Origin: Trichomonas tenax
Lineage: Eukaryota; Parabasalia; Trichomonadida; Trichomonadidae
Direction: 5' to 3'
NCBI GenBank assembly: GCA_023091735.1
Contig: JALKBU010000790.1
Coordinates: 1-24,544 of the forward strand
DNA length: 24,544 nt
In this document: positions 9,631 to 17,750 of the stretch, one piece after another
Layout of the letters: each line of letters opens with the position of its first letter
Numbering within the stretch: the stretch's first letter is position 1
The notes under the pieces: model-generated
What the model was told of the DNA's origin: nothing
Databases searched by the model: none
What the model saw: only the letters and a program-made list of their open reading frames with translations
Translations under genes and position numbers: made by a program

Positions 9631-12603
9631 TCACTGCATATACAAGTAAACGGCGCCGCCATAAATGAGACCACCAATCAAAATAATTGCAAGGAAGATT
9701 GTGAGCTGAGCAGTTGTAAATAATGGTTGTCTTGGAGCAGAAGAAACATCAACTTTCTTGATCGCAACTGCCTCAATAGCTTCTAAATCTACTATCTCCT
9801 CTTTAGGCTTTGGAGGTTCTTCCACCTTCTTTGGTGCTTCTATTTTTGGTTCTTCTATTTTTGAGACATCTATTTTAGGCTCTTCTTTTTTTGGCTTTTC
9901 AAATATTTCTATTTTTGGTTCTTCTATTTGTTTTTCCTCTTCTTTGACGTCATCTGATTTGTCATCGTCGTTATTATTTGAACTCTTGATATCCCAATGC
10001 CAATCTTTTTCTTCTGGCTTTCCGTAAATTACTTCTTTAAGAGCAGCGTCGATTGGATCTTCCTCTTCTTCCTCGTTTTGGTCTGCTTCTTTCTGCATCG
10101 CTTCAATTAACTTTCTTTGTTGCTCTTCACGCAATCTTTTTTCGAGCTCTCTGTACTGAGCTTCAATGTCTACTTGTTCAGCCTTCTTTGACTTCTTCTT
10201 TAGAGATTCAGCTGCCTTTTGTGGAACTTCCTTTGACTGCTCAACTTGCTTTGGTTTTGTTTCTGTCTTTGATTTCTCTTCAACTTTTGGTTGTTTTACT
10301 TCAGATTTTGATTTCTCTTCAGATTTTGACTTTTCCTCAATCTTAGGCTTTGGTTTTTCCTCTATTTTCGGTTTTTCATCGATTTTTGGCTTTTCTTCAA
10401 CCTTTGTTTTTTCTTCTACTTTTGGAGGCTCTTGGACTTGAATTTTCTCTTCGGTCTTTTGAGGGATTTGTTCTTGTTTAATTTCTTTGACCTTCTGAGG
10501 AGCTTCTTCTATTTTTCCTTCTTGTTCAACTTGTTGTTCGACTTTTGGGTTTTGTTCTTTTTCGACATTTTGTTCCTCTTCTTCATAATCTGCATCTTCG
10601 TCGGAATTGAGGATTGAAGCGAACTTGTTGTGCGTGACAATGACTGTGGCCTGGACTTTAGAAAGATCGTATGATTTCTTTGGTTTCTTGTTTGCCTTTA
10701 CATTCTGCTTCAATTTCTCTTCCTTTGCTTCAATACTTGCAATCTTTCTCAAGTCGAAAGGAACGCGATCTCTGCCTGGCTCCTTTGTTGGATCTGTCTT
10801 TGTTGTATAGAAAACATGGCTAGCTGGTTTAACGGCTTCTTCAGTCTTCACTGGTTTCTGTGGTGTTGTAACTTTTGGTTCTTCCTCCTTCTTTTGCTCT
10901 GGTTGCTGATTGGATTGTCGATAAACAGCAAACATATCGTTTTGTTGCTGTTCCTTTTTCTCCTTCTTTGGTTCTTCTTTGCTTTCTTCAGGAGCTTTTG
11001 ATGGAGAATATGGAGCGAATTTATCCTTCTCTTCAACCTGAACTGGTTTCTGAACCTTCGGAGCAGCCTTCAGCTCTTTGATTTCTTTGTGCATTGCTTC
11101 GATTTTACCGTTGAGCTCCTTTATTTCCATATCTCTTTGCGCTGTGATCAAGTTTGCTTTTTGGATTTTGCTCTTTGCATCATTAAGACTGACGGCGAGT
11201 TTGTGGACCATTTCTGGAGAGAATTGACCAGCTGCTGGTTGCGATGGTTGGTTTTTGATCTGTTCCTTCAACTTCGCGTTTTCTTCCTGCAAAACACGGA
11301 TTGTTTCTGGTAATCCATCATTTTGTTTCTTTTTATTGAGTTTGGATTCAAGATCTTTGATTTTCTGGATGTATTCTTGATTTTGCTTTTCGAGCTGAGC
11401 GATTTTCTGATTATCAAGTTTTGATTGAAGATCGGAAATCTTTTGTGAAAGTTGTTGATTCTTCGATTCAAGTTCATAAATTCTGTTTTGCGATGCATCA
11501 AGCTTTGATTGAAGCTCTTTATTTAATGCATCACGCTTCAAAATGTCTTCTTCGAAATTACCATTTGAATTTGTTGGAGCTTTTTCGTCTTTAAGTTGTT
11601 GAATAAGCTTTTCATCATTAGCATGTTGAGTTGCAAGTTGTCTATTTTCATTTTCAAGTTCAGAAATTCGTTGTTGAAAAGATTCATCATGATTTGATGA
11701 ATTCTGAACAGAAACCAAATCTTTGAGAAGCTCTTCCTGTGTTTCTTTAGATAAAACAGGCTGAAGCTGAAGAAGTAATTTTTCGTTGATTGGAACACGA
11801 TTTTTCAAAATAAACTGGAAAATTGTTTCTAAAATTTCTGGAGAATATTTATGATTGACATGAACGAATGTTTGAAGTATATTTGCAATAGATTGTGTGA
11901 ATCCAGCTTCGATAACTAAAGAAAGGAAAATAAGTGAATTAGCGCATGTCGCACTGCAACGTACAACAATCGGAGCGAGTTCTGGGAATGCTTTAAGCAA
12001 TAAATCGAAGAAATATTTAAATCCAAATGTTAATTCGTTTCCAAGAGTTAAATGGAGGTCCCAAACACTGATTAAATCAGCAATTTGATGCTGTAAAGTA
12101 TTTTGCAAGCGACGAAATGCTAAAATAACAGAATTTCTGAATGGATTTGAGTGATTTGAAGGAGGTAGTTTATCGAAATAATGAGCAATTTCAACAAGTG
12201 GAGAAGAGGATTCGAAAAATCCGTCAACTTGCACTAAAAAGTCAGATGAGTAATCTGTGAATTTAAATTGATCTTTTTCGAAGAATTTGGAAAGGATTTT
12301 GACATTCGCTGGCGAACATGTTTTATAAATTAAACGAATTGGTTCTGTTCCATTTTGCATTATCGTGTGATGAATTTTAACAAGTGAGAAATTTTCGATT
12401 TTTGCAAATGGTGAAGACTGCTCCAGTGTCACAATTTGCTGTGGTTGACTATTGACGATTAAATTCATAGTGGCCGGATTTTGCAATGGAAAAGCGTTAA
12501 TTGGAGTGATAGAAATTAAGTGTATTGATGCAGAATCAGTGAGAAAAACTTCGTATGGCTGTTTTGGTTGCAGCAAAACGTTAGATTTGAAAAAAGATTT
12601 CAT
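9631..12603 (-). CDS. 990-aa coiled-coil, tail-anchored protein
   Basis: Residues about 1-300 are globular and mixed (no family recognised). Residues about 305-500 form a long coiled coil rich in Gln/Asn/Lys (ISELENENRQLATQ; repeated ELESKNQQLSQKISDLQSK). About 515-940 is a low-complexity Lys/Glu/Pro region with KPKIEEK-type repeats and an acidic EEEEED patch. The last ~25 residues are one hydrophobic helix (LTIFLAIILIGGLIYGGAVYLY) ending YMQ. This is a tail-anchor layout, with the bulk cytosolic and the C-terminus in an ER, Golgi or other membrane. A golgin-like tether or organelle linker is an inference from architecture only. A minus-strand TCATATG at 12644-12638 may be the Inr. Many open frames on the other strand here are shadows of the repeat-rich coding sequence. 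Confidence 0.88.
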   Translation of the reverse strand: MKSFFKSNVLLQPKQPYEVFLTDSASIHLISITPINAFPLQNPATMNLIVNSQPQQIVTLEQSSPFAKIENFSLVKIHHTIMQNGTEPIRLIYKTCSPANVKILSKFFEKDQFKFTDYSSDFLVQVDGFFESSSPLVEIAHYFDKLPPSNHSNPFRNSVILAFRRLQNTLQHQIADLISVWDLHLTLGNELTFGFKYFFDLLLKAFPELAPIVVRCSATCANSLIFLSLVIEAGFTQSIANILQTFVHVNHKYSPEILETIFQFILKNRVPINEKLLLQLQPVLSKETQEELLKDLVSVQNSSNHDESFQQRISELENENRQLATQHANDEKLIQQLKDEKAPTNSNGNFEEDILKRDALNKELQSKLDASQNRIYELESKNQQLSQKISDLQSKLDNQKIAQLEKQNQEYIQKIKDLESKLNKKKQNDGLPETIRVLQEENAKLKEQIKNQPSQPAAGQFSPEMVHKLAVSLNDAKSKIQKANLITAQRDMEIKELNGKIEAMHKEIKELKAAPKVQKPVQVEEKDKFAPYSPSKAPEESKEEPKKEKKEQQQNDMFAVYRQSNQQPEQKKEEEPKVTTPQKPVKTEEAVKPASHVFYTTKTDPTKEPGRDRVPFDLRKIASIEAKEEKLKQNVKANKKPKKSYDLSKVQATVIVTHNKFASILNSDEDADYEEEEQNVEKEQNPKVEQQVEQEGKIEEAPQKVKEIKQEQIPQKTEEKIQVQEPPKVEEKTKVEEKPKIDEKPKIEEKPKPKIEEKSKSEEKSKSEVKQPKVEEKSKTETKPKQVEQSKEVPQKAAESLKKKSKKAEQVDIEAQYRELEKRLREEQQRKLIEAMQKEADQNEEEEEDPIDAALKEVIYGKPEEKDWHWDIKSSNNNDDDKSDDVKEEEKQIEEPKIEIFEKPKKEEPKIDVSKIEEPKIEAPKKVEEPPKPKEEIVDLEAIEAVAIKKVDVSSAPRQPLFTTAQLTIFLAIILIGGLIYGGAVYLYMQ

Positions 12604-12615
12604 TTTTTACAAATT

Positions 12616-12663
12616 GTCACTTTTATATGTCACTTTTCATATGAAAATCGTATCGTCACTTTT
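12616..12663. promoter_or_regulatory. three direct copies of GTCACTTTT upstream of the 990-aa gene
   Basis: GTCACTTTT occurs on the plus strand at 12616-12624, 12629-12637 and 12655-12663 (AAAAGTGAC on the gene's strand). All three lie within 60 bases of the start codon, and the spacing is 13 and 26 bases. They straddle the likely Inr at 12638-12644. Confidence 0.45.
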
Positions 12664-12995
12664 GATCTCAATCCAATAATCATCATTCCTAAAGCTTTTC
12701 CCCAAAAAAATAAAAGAAATTATATAAAAATAAATATGAAAATGTGATGATTAGTTTTAAGATAAATCTACAAGCAATATTTGGCGAACTATTCCAGATA
12801 TTGAGATACAGCATGGTTCAAATTTTAACCTTAATTTTTCATACTGCTTCAAATTGAGAGACTCATACGGCTTATATGTGTATGAAAAATCAGAATAAAT
12901 TAAGGCTTAATGGTTACTGGTCGAATAAATGGGAACTAAAAACACGTGATGGTTTGGAGATACCACGCGAGTTAATTTACTGATTAAATTATTTT
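12664..12995. other. intergenic, nothing recognised
   Basis: AT-rich sequence between the 990-aa host gene and the first element fragment. No supported gene. Confidence 0.5.
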
Positions 12996-13028
12996 ATAAA
13001 TAATTTTATTTTTTTTATTTCTTAGAAA

Positions 13029-13236
13029 ATGAGTGGACGACCGTTGAAATATAAAACCGATGAAGAAAGAAGGCCAAGAATGAACAGACCAAAAATGTAT
13101 AGAGAAGAATAAGGAGAAATATAACATTAAGAATTTAATCCGTTATTACGAAAAGAAGATTTCGCAGAATAAAGACATTAATGAATCGATGAAGAAGAGG
13201 GAAGAGTTAGCGAATAAATTAAATCTTATTTCTTAA
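13029..13236 (+). pseudogene. small charged element gene, frameshifted
   Basis: The ATG at 13029 opens a basic peptide beginning SGRPLKYKTDEER and stopping at 13110-13112. A second frame, shifted by one base, continues without a stop from about 13092 to a TAA at 13234-13236 with strongly charged helical sequence (KNLIRYYEKKISQNKDIN, KKREELANKLNL). The two halves make one plausible gene of about 68 codons broken by a single-base indel near 13090-13100. A GRPxKYxT opening and Lys/Glu/Tyr-rich helices are familiar from virus-like elements of protists (from memory, unverified). The AT-rich leader (12996-13028) is shared with other element ORFs in this window. Confidence 0.5.
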
Positions 13237-13262
13237 TAAATTTATTTTTTATTTCTTAATAA

Positions 13263-13478
13263 ATAGAGAATATTTACGACCTTGATGAAGAAACTCTTTG
13301 GGATTCAATACCTTTATTCAAAGTGGAAAAAAGAGATTATGCATTTATGTGGGATGTTAATGATGAAGTATTAAAGAAAAGGAATAGAGAATATGATGAC
13401 TACGTATTCCTCGACGACCTAATTCAGCATATAAAAATAGATGAAGGCACGATTTATTCAGCATTTATGTATTATTAA
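13263..13478 (+). pseudogene. 71-codon acidic element ORF whose start codon reads ATA
   Basis: The frame is open from 13263 to TAA at 13476-13478 and encodes an acidic peptide (NIYDLDEETLWDSIP, REYDDYVFLDDLIQHIKI) that I do not recognise. It has no ATG at its beginning. Where the shared AT-rich leader would place the start, the codon is ATA (13263-13265), suggesting a start codon lost by a G-to-A change. The first internal ATG would remove the first third. It follows the previous gene's stop by only 26 bases, a spacing typical of compact virus-like genomes. Confidence 0.45.
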
Positions 13479-13563
13479 ATATTTCTTTAGTTTCTCCGTC
13501 ATCATGCAATTTTTTTGTAATAAATCCCTCTGAGGTATTGATGAAAATAAGAGCATTTATTTT
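13465..13563 (-). pseudogene. convergent 32-codon ORF tail
   Basis: On the minus strand an open frame without ATG reads INTSEGFITKKLHDDGETKE and stops at 13465-13467. It overlaps the tail of the preceding plus-strand ORF by 14 bases. It may be the C-terminal end of a convergent element gene cut near 13563. It is short, so chance is possible. Confidence 0.25.
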
Positions 13564-13595
13564 TCAAATAATTTAAAATTTATTTTTTTTAAGAA

Positions 13596-13643
13596 ATGTG
13601 GGAGGAATTGAAATTCAATAAGTTCTATGAAATTTATACATAG
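13596..13643 (+). pseudogene. 15-codon beginning of an element gene, truncated
   Basis: A start ATG at 13596 follows another copy of the AT-rich leader (13566-13595). The peptide MWEELKFNKFYEIYT then hits a TAG at 13641. The sequence changes character here, where a different gene fragment on the minus strand begins, so the gene looks cut by a rearrangement at about 13640. Confidence 0.35.
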
Positions 13644-13870
13644 TATCCGTATGAAATTAGGAGGAAAAGTGATAATAGGATTGTTAGTGCATTGACACAG
13701 GTACCGCGCATGTTAGTACCTAAATCACAGATCTTCCTTTCATATCCCATCATTAAGAAATCATAGATTTCCACTTCAGAATGCCTCTGAAGAGCAAAAT
13801 TAAATGCTTGATTGGGACTGGTAGCCAAGGTGCTAGTAATCCAGTCCACAGTTCTTCCTTTCAGAACCAT
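13634..13870 (-). pseudogene. host-type gene fragment, left half of a head-to-head pair
   Basis: A 78-codon open frame on the minus strand contains KGRTVDWITSTLATSPNQAF, then FALQRHSEVEIYDFLMMGYERK, and ends in a hydrophobic tail. I do not recognise the family. The part at 13797-13865 is repeated in inverted orientation at 13908-13977, where the copy reads KGRTVDWIASILANSPN. Both are short remnants of the same gene. Confidence 0.35.
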
Positions 13871-13977
13871 TCTGTAGAGTAAATCGCTGATTATTTCGAA
13901 GATCGAGTCTGAAAGGAAGAACTGTGGACTGGATTGCTAGCATTTTGGCTAACAGTCCCAATAAACCACTTAATTTT
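13797..13977. repeat. inverted repeat, about 70-bp arms, 42-bp loop
   Basis: The left arm is about 13797-13865 and the right arm about 13908-13977. The inner about 35 bp (from AATCCAGTCCACAGTTCTTC to CTTTCAGA) is almost perfect, with divergence increasing outwards. Both arms encode the same short peptide in opposite directions, so this is an inverted duplication of a coding fragment rather than a transposon end. Confidence 0.8.
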
Positions 13978-14389
13978 TCCTTTCAAAGTAAATTTAAACA
14001 AATATAGGATATCATTCTTCCAATAATCATTTATAATCACATGCCACGTAAATATTTATTTGTCAAATATTCATGTTTACATGTCAGATAGCATCGCTTT
14101 TTCGTGACAACTTTCGGTAAGCAAAAACAATTAATGAAAACATCTTAGCGTAATTTTAAAAGAACCAGGCCAATTTTGATTCGCTTTTATTCAGTAACAT
14201 AATTGTTTGGCATAATTTCAGTTATAAAGGCAGTATCAATTTAGAAATAAATAAACACAATTCATCTAATATAACTAAAATTAATTAAATATAGAGAAAA
14301 ATATGACATAAATAACATGCATTTGTACTAGAATATCTTTTTACGTGCATTTTAAATACAGATGGAAATCATAAGACCATCTAATTCAG
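13978..14389. other. intergenic, nothing recognised
   Basis: AT-rich. I see no gene or clear repeat. Confidence 0.45.
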
Positions 14390-14609
14390 ATGAAAGAATG
14401 GTCTAGCAAGCAAACAACAGATGCACAAAAAGCCTAAGATTTGAAAATTCGGGAGATAATCTGAGAAGTTTTGGGGTCAAATCCAGAACGGATTCTTGCT
14501 GAATGTTTCTCTCATGTGCCCTATTGTACAGTGTACTAAAGAAGGCGTAGAACGAACGCGCTCATTAAATTTAATCAGACCTTTTATTATTGAGTTAACC
14601 CCTAACTAA
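14390..14609 (+). pseudogene. decayed coding sequence, two in-frame stops and a frameshift
   Basis: From the ATG at 14390 one frame reads a hydrophilic peptide (KEWSSKQTTDAQKA), a TAA at 14435, DLKIREII, a TGA at 14462, then SNPERILAECFSHVPYCTVY to a TAA at 14537. A second frame carries on from 14535 with KEGVERTRSLNLIRPFIIEL to a TAA at 14607. Amino-acid composition is coding-like across all pieces. Both internal stops are one C-to-T step from sense codons (CAA, CGA). I do not recognise the family. This may be an old copy of a repeated trichomonad gene. Confidence 0.4.
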
Positions 14610-14715
14610 AGACAACCCGTCCTCCAGCCAATCGAAAAAAAGCACCCCGGCATCCCTTACCGACATCCTAAAATATTAACAAGTAACAGCAAAAAAAGGT
14701 GATTCAAAACCTTCC

Positions 14716-15519
14716 TTATTTCGACTTCTTTGATCCCTTGCTTGGGGTAGAATATCGTCTAGGTATTTCTTGGGAATTATTTGAGTCATAATCCTCCTCC
14801 TCTTCGTGTTGAATTTCTTTATCATCTTCATTCGAAAAATCATCCAAGTTATCATTGTCTGGAATTAGCTTCGAATCTGCAACCGGACTTGTTTCAGGAA
14901 CCGATTCCTCTGGAAGATTTTCTTCAGATTCTGCTTCAACTCTGGAACTGTTCATTTTATGGAATCCACAAAAGCCAAAAATAGAAGATATAAACTGTAA
15001 GAGTGGTAAGACAAACAACACTGCGATAAATCTTATCCTCTTTTTGAATTTATATTCAAAAACAACATCACACGTGTACAAACGTTTGTCGCATGCTGTG
15101 TTATTGCGTTTTGGATAACCACAACATTTTAGTTGATCTTCAATCCAATAATCAAATTTAAAATCTTTGTTGCCCACAAATTTACCAACAGCTACGTATA
15201 TTACTGGACGAGCAGTGAAGAAAAGTAATAGAAATACCATGTAAAATAAGAAAATAAAAAGTAATAAAACTCCGTTAATAATGTAAAAGACTCTATGAGT
15301 GACGCAAAGTGGTATAAATCCAACACCAATTGATACGATAGATATAACAATTAAAACGGCTAAGAAACTCAGAACCAGGATTGATGGATTATAATTTTGG
15401 GTTGTGAAAATATACATAAATGAAATAATACATATCAACAAAAACGCCCAAGAGAGGAATGAGACGATGGCAATCATCGCATTTCCACATCTTGAAGTTT
15501 TTGGCTTCTTTTTTTCCAT
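14716..15519 (-). CDS. tetraspanin, 267 aa
   Basis: A four-span membrane protein of the tetraspanin family, which organises surface and endosomal membrane microdomains and is linked to adhesion and vesicle release in trichomonads. TM1 about 13-37, TM2 about 46-70, TM3 about 77-103. A large extracellular loop (about 104-161) holds the signature CCG (132-134) plus two further Cys (143 and 150), giving the minimal four-cysteine set. TM4 is about 162-186. The cytosolic tail (187-267) is long, acidic and Ser-rich (EEEEDYDS), ending in basic GSKKSK. It starts at the ATG on 15519, directly followed by basic KKKPKTSR as in many tetraspanins. No perfect Inr is visible; ACATTCTG sits 14 bases upstream. 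Confidence 0.9.
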   Translation of the reverse strand: MEKKKPKTSRCGNAMIAIVSFLSWAFLLICIISFMYIFTTQNYNPSILVLSFLAVLIVISIVSIGVGFIPLCVTHRVFYIINGVLLLFIFLFYMVFLLLFFTARPVIYVAVGKFVGNKDFKFDYWIEDQLKCCGYPKRNNTACDKRLYTCDVVFEYKFKKRIRFIAVLFVLPLLQFISSIFGFCGFHKMNSSRVEAESEENLPEESVPETSPVADSKLIPDNDNLDDFSNEDDKEIQHEEEEDYDSNNSQEIPRRYSTPSKGSKKSK

Positions 15520-15533
15520 TTTTGTTTTTCAGA

Positions 15534-15767
15534 ATGTTACCGGAGATTTTACAAATCCCTAAAATTATTTCTCTTCCCCTTAAAATCAATAGTTCTTCAC
15601 TTTTACCAACAGTCGGGATTTCGAAAATACAGAAAAGTTCTCCACAAAGATCTGTCATTTTAAAACGGATAAATATGGTTTCAGCACCTAGAACAGCTAC
15701 GGTTTCAATAGCTGCAGTATACAAAATTCGAGATTTCAGTGATGAAAACTTGGATAATTCTGATTAA
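15534..15767 (+). CDS. 77-aa hypothetical protein, divergent from the tetraspanin
   Basis: The ATG at 15534 lies 14 bases from the tetraspanin start on the opposite strand and is preceded by TTTTTCAGA, a weak Inr. The peptide is Ser/Pro/Ile/Lys-rich (LPEILQIPKIISLPLKINSS; RSVILKRINMVSAPRTATVS) and ends ENLDNSD. I recognise no family. Composition is coding-like, but the overlap of the two promoters in so short a space makes expression uncertain. An opposite-strand frame over the same DNA (15389-15724) overlaps the tetraspanin and is probably a shadow. Confidence 0.35.
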   Translation: MLPEILQIPKIISLPLKINSSSLLPTVGISKIQKSSPQRSVILKRINMVSAPRTATVSIAAVYKIRDFSDENLDNSD

Positions 15768-15808
15768 CAACGAATTCCGTTATCACATTCTCTTGTACCA
15801 CACACCTC

Positions 15809-15940
15809 CTAAATGTTCATAAAATGGATATCGGACCAGTCATAACCATACATTAAAATACCATTTTTTTGCTTTAAACCAATATCAATACACTTTGCAA
15901 CTCTTTTAATATCATTCAATATAACTTTTACTGCGTTCTT
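15809..15940 (-). pseudogene. 43-codon coding remnant
   Basis: On the minus strand, a frame bounded by stops at both ends reads NDIKRVAKCIDIGLKQKNGI followed by LMYGYDWSDIHFMNI. The YGYDW-type ending resembles small helix-turn-helix modules (NUMOD1-like) found with homing endonucleases, but the piece is too short to assign. It has no start codon. Confidence 0.3.
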
Positions 15941-16105
15941 TTAACCGTATTAAGCATTTTGTTTTTTCGAAAAAATTTTACTTTCATTCAAATAGATTGT
16001 TCTTCCGGGCTGCACTTCGGAAATCAAGAAATTCTTCATCCAGCTATGTTATGTTGCTAGACAACTAAAGCAATTTACGGTTTATATTTATTCGTTAATT
16101 AATAT

Positions 16106-16191
16106 CATCAAAAATGATCAATTTCTGGCACAGTTTCTGCAGATATTTGCCGTTCTGGAGAATTTATGCTCGAAATTGATCATTTTTGATG
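16106..16191. repeat. perfect 20-bp inverted repeat with 46-bp loop
   Basis: The left arm, 16106-16125 (CATCAAAAATGATCAATTTC), is the exact reverse complement of 16172-16191. No coding capacity is visible between the arms. It can form a hairpin in RNA or cruciform in DNA, or be a very short non-autonomous element. Confidence 0.85.
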
Positions 16192-16305
16192 TTTTTTTAA
16201 TCAATTGACGACTCTAGGCAATAGCAAGCACGAACATTACATCTACAGCTCACAAATATTTGATATATACCATCCATAATGAAATGTAGCGTTTATTTAT
16301 TTTTC

Positions 16306-16415
16306 AAGATCGAATACCATTGAAAATGGCGTGCTTCTTGCTCATTTCCTGCCACATATCTACGCGTTGGATGAAATGAGCAAGAAACACACCATTTTCA
16401 ATGATATTCGATCTT
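16306..16415. repeat. 43-bp inverted repeat with 24-bp loop
   Basis: Arms are 16306-16348 and 16373-16415, matching at 40 of 43 positions. The three mismatches are all C opposite A on the plus strand, so a minus-strand transcript would pair them as G-U and form an unbroken 43-bp stem. Confidence 0.85.
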
Positions 16416-16658
16416 TTGGATCTTAATCTAGGTTTTCTAAGCTACTTTACAGCATTTTGTTGATTAGAACATGAATGAGTGATCAACATAGATACTGTAA
16501 GCTTTAAAATTACTCAAAAATACATAAATGGGCAATTATGCTTTATTTTAACAGAAACATCTATATTTCGATCCAATTTATCCAGTTATACACATAATTG
16601 GACATGTAAAATTGAAGAATAGTTATCTATAGTCATTTTTAGTGTTAGGTATTTATCG
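16416..16658. other. spacer without recognised content
   Basis: AT-rich DNA between the 43-bp inverted repeat and the next small ORF. Nothing supported. Confidence 0.4.
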
Positions 16659-16808
16659 ATGGACATTTTCAAGTGTGTAGAGTGCATTAAACAGTGTACC
16701 CTTCACACAAAACACAAAAACATATCATATTCATACTTATGCAATATCATAAAGCTATTGAAATGCTCTGATTTGCGTCATCGCGTAAAGTTTACCGATA
16801 ATATATAG
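16659..16808 (+). CDS. 49-aa Cys/His-rich short ORF
   Basis: From the ATG at 16659 the peptide begins MDIFKCVECIKQCTLHTKHK, with a CxxC-xxx-C-xx-H-xx-H arrangement that could bind zinc, and has two further Cys near residues 28 and 36. It ends at TAG 16806-16808. No family is recognised and no strong Inr is present. It may be a gene fragment. Confidence 0.25.
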   Translation: MDIFKCVECIKQCTLHTKHKNISYSYLCNIIKLLKCSDLRHRVKFTDNI

Positions 16809-17086
16809 TTTTTCCACAATATCATCATCCTTCATTCACTGTATAGTGATGTGGATGAGGATGAATAGAGTTTTGATAATATCAGCATCGCGAGGATTTA
16901 GAACAACCAAAAATATGAGTTTTCTACAAAGAATGTATAGTGCATATTGTTTATATATCTTAGGAAGTGTGTTTATTGAAAGATTTGTCATTTTATTTAA
17001 TTAAAATATTCAATACCTTAATAAAATAGCTTAAAACTCTTTTATAAGGTATTATATGCTCATTGGTGTATGATTAGATGCTTTAA

Positions 17087-17197
17087 AATGCTCAAAGACA
17101 CTCAATTGTGCTGAAACAAGCGTGTTGTCAATTTTGCGAACTGGGTCATTTAACCCATTGCACAGCATGCAGACTTTGCAAAAAACACACGGCCTAG
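17087..17197 (+). pseudogene. Cys/His-rich zinc-finger-like fragment
   Basis: An open frame without ATG reads ACCQFCELGHLTHCTACRLC then KKHTA and stops at TAG 17195-17197. Cys and His spacing (CxxC, GHxxHC, CxxC, KKH) strongly suggests a zinc-binding module. It directly abuts the helicase fragment in another frame, so it is probably the tail of a different element gene joined by rearrangement. Confidence 0.35.
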
Positions 17198-17201
17198 TAT
17201 T

Positions 17202-17750
17202 AAGAACTGTACTGAGATTAGTGAATTAACAGGATCTTTCAATAGTATTGTTGAAGCTAAGATGTTAATAGTACTTAATGAACTTAAAAACGTTGGTGAT
17301 GATAAATTAGCAAACTTCAATTCATTGAAATCTATTATTACAGATAAAGAAATCAGAATTAATATGAAGTTTCAACCCAGACGAACAGCTGAAAACGTTG
17401 CTAACTTTATATTTGTAAGTAATAACCCATATCCTGTTAAAATAGAAAACGGTGATAGACGATATGTAGTTTTAGCATGTAATGGTAAATATAAAGGTAA
17501 TTATAAGTTTTGGGATAGTATGTTTAAAGTATTTAATAATGATTTTTATAATGACTTACTCACGTGTTTTATTAATAAAGATATCAAAGAATTTAATCCA
17601 TGAAGTTTACCAATGACAGAAGCTAAACAAGATATTATAGAAGCATCTAAAACACCATTTGATCTATGGATTGGTGAATATTATAATAGATTGTTAGAAG
17701 CAATGCCATGTGATAAAGCATTAAGATTAAAACCATTAGAAATTAGTTAA
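17202..17750 (+). pseudogene. superfamily 3 (D5-like) helicase, C-terminal part, with in-frame TGA
   Basis: Virus-type replicative helicases of superfamily 3 unwind DNA at replication forks of NCLDVs, virophages and related elements. The segment contains ELTGSFNSIVEAKMLIVLNE, matching the Walker-B region. KSIITDKEIRINMKFQPRR follows, then FIFVSNNPYPVKIENGDRRY, the conserved sensor and arginine-finger region (NP.PV..GDRR). An ATG at 17262 allows a 113-aa product, but the homology begins upstream without a start, so the N-terminal half including the P-loop is missing. A TGA at 17601-17603 interrupts the frame, which then runs to TAA at 17748 with clearly related sequence (PFDLWIGEYYNRLLEAM). 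The upstream edge abuts a zinc-finger-like fragment; the tail overlaps an HNH fragment by 11 bases. Confidence 0.75.

Noticed and set aside
9758..11313. Many plus-strand open frames opposite the 990-aa gene
   Set aside because: They are complements of the Lys/Glu/Pro-rich coding sequence, giving Phe/Leu/Ser-rich low-complexity peptides with no family likeness.
14460..14500. tRNA B-box-like GGTCAAATCC
   Set aside because: Lacks the GGTTCGA core and no cloverleaf arms can be drawn around it.
15389..15724. 111-codon minus-strand frame overlapping the tetraspanin 5' end
   Set aside because: It uses the tetraspanin's first 130 bases in another frame; the tetraspanin frame is certain, so this is a shadow.
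16824..16864. Imperfect hairpin around CATCATCC...GGATGATG-like sequence
   Set aside because: Several unpaired bases and short matched runs; not above what AT-rich DNA gives by chance.
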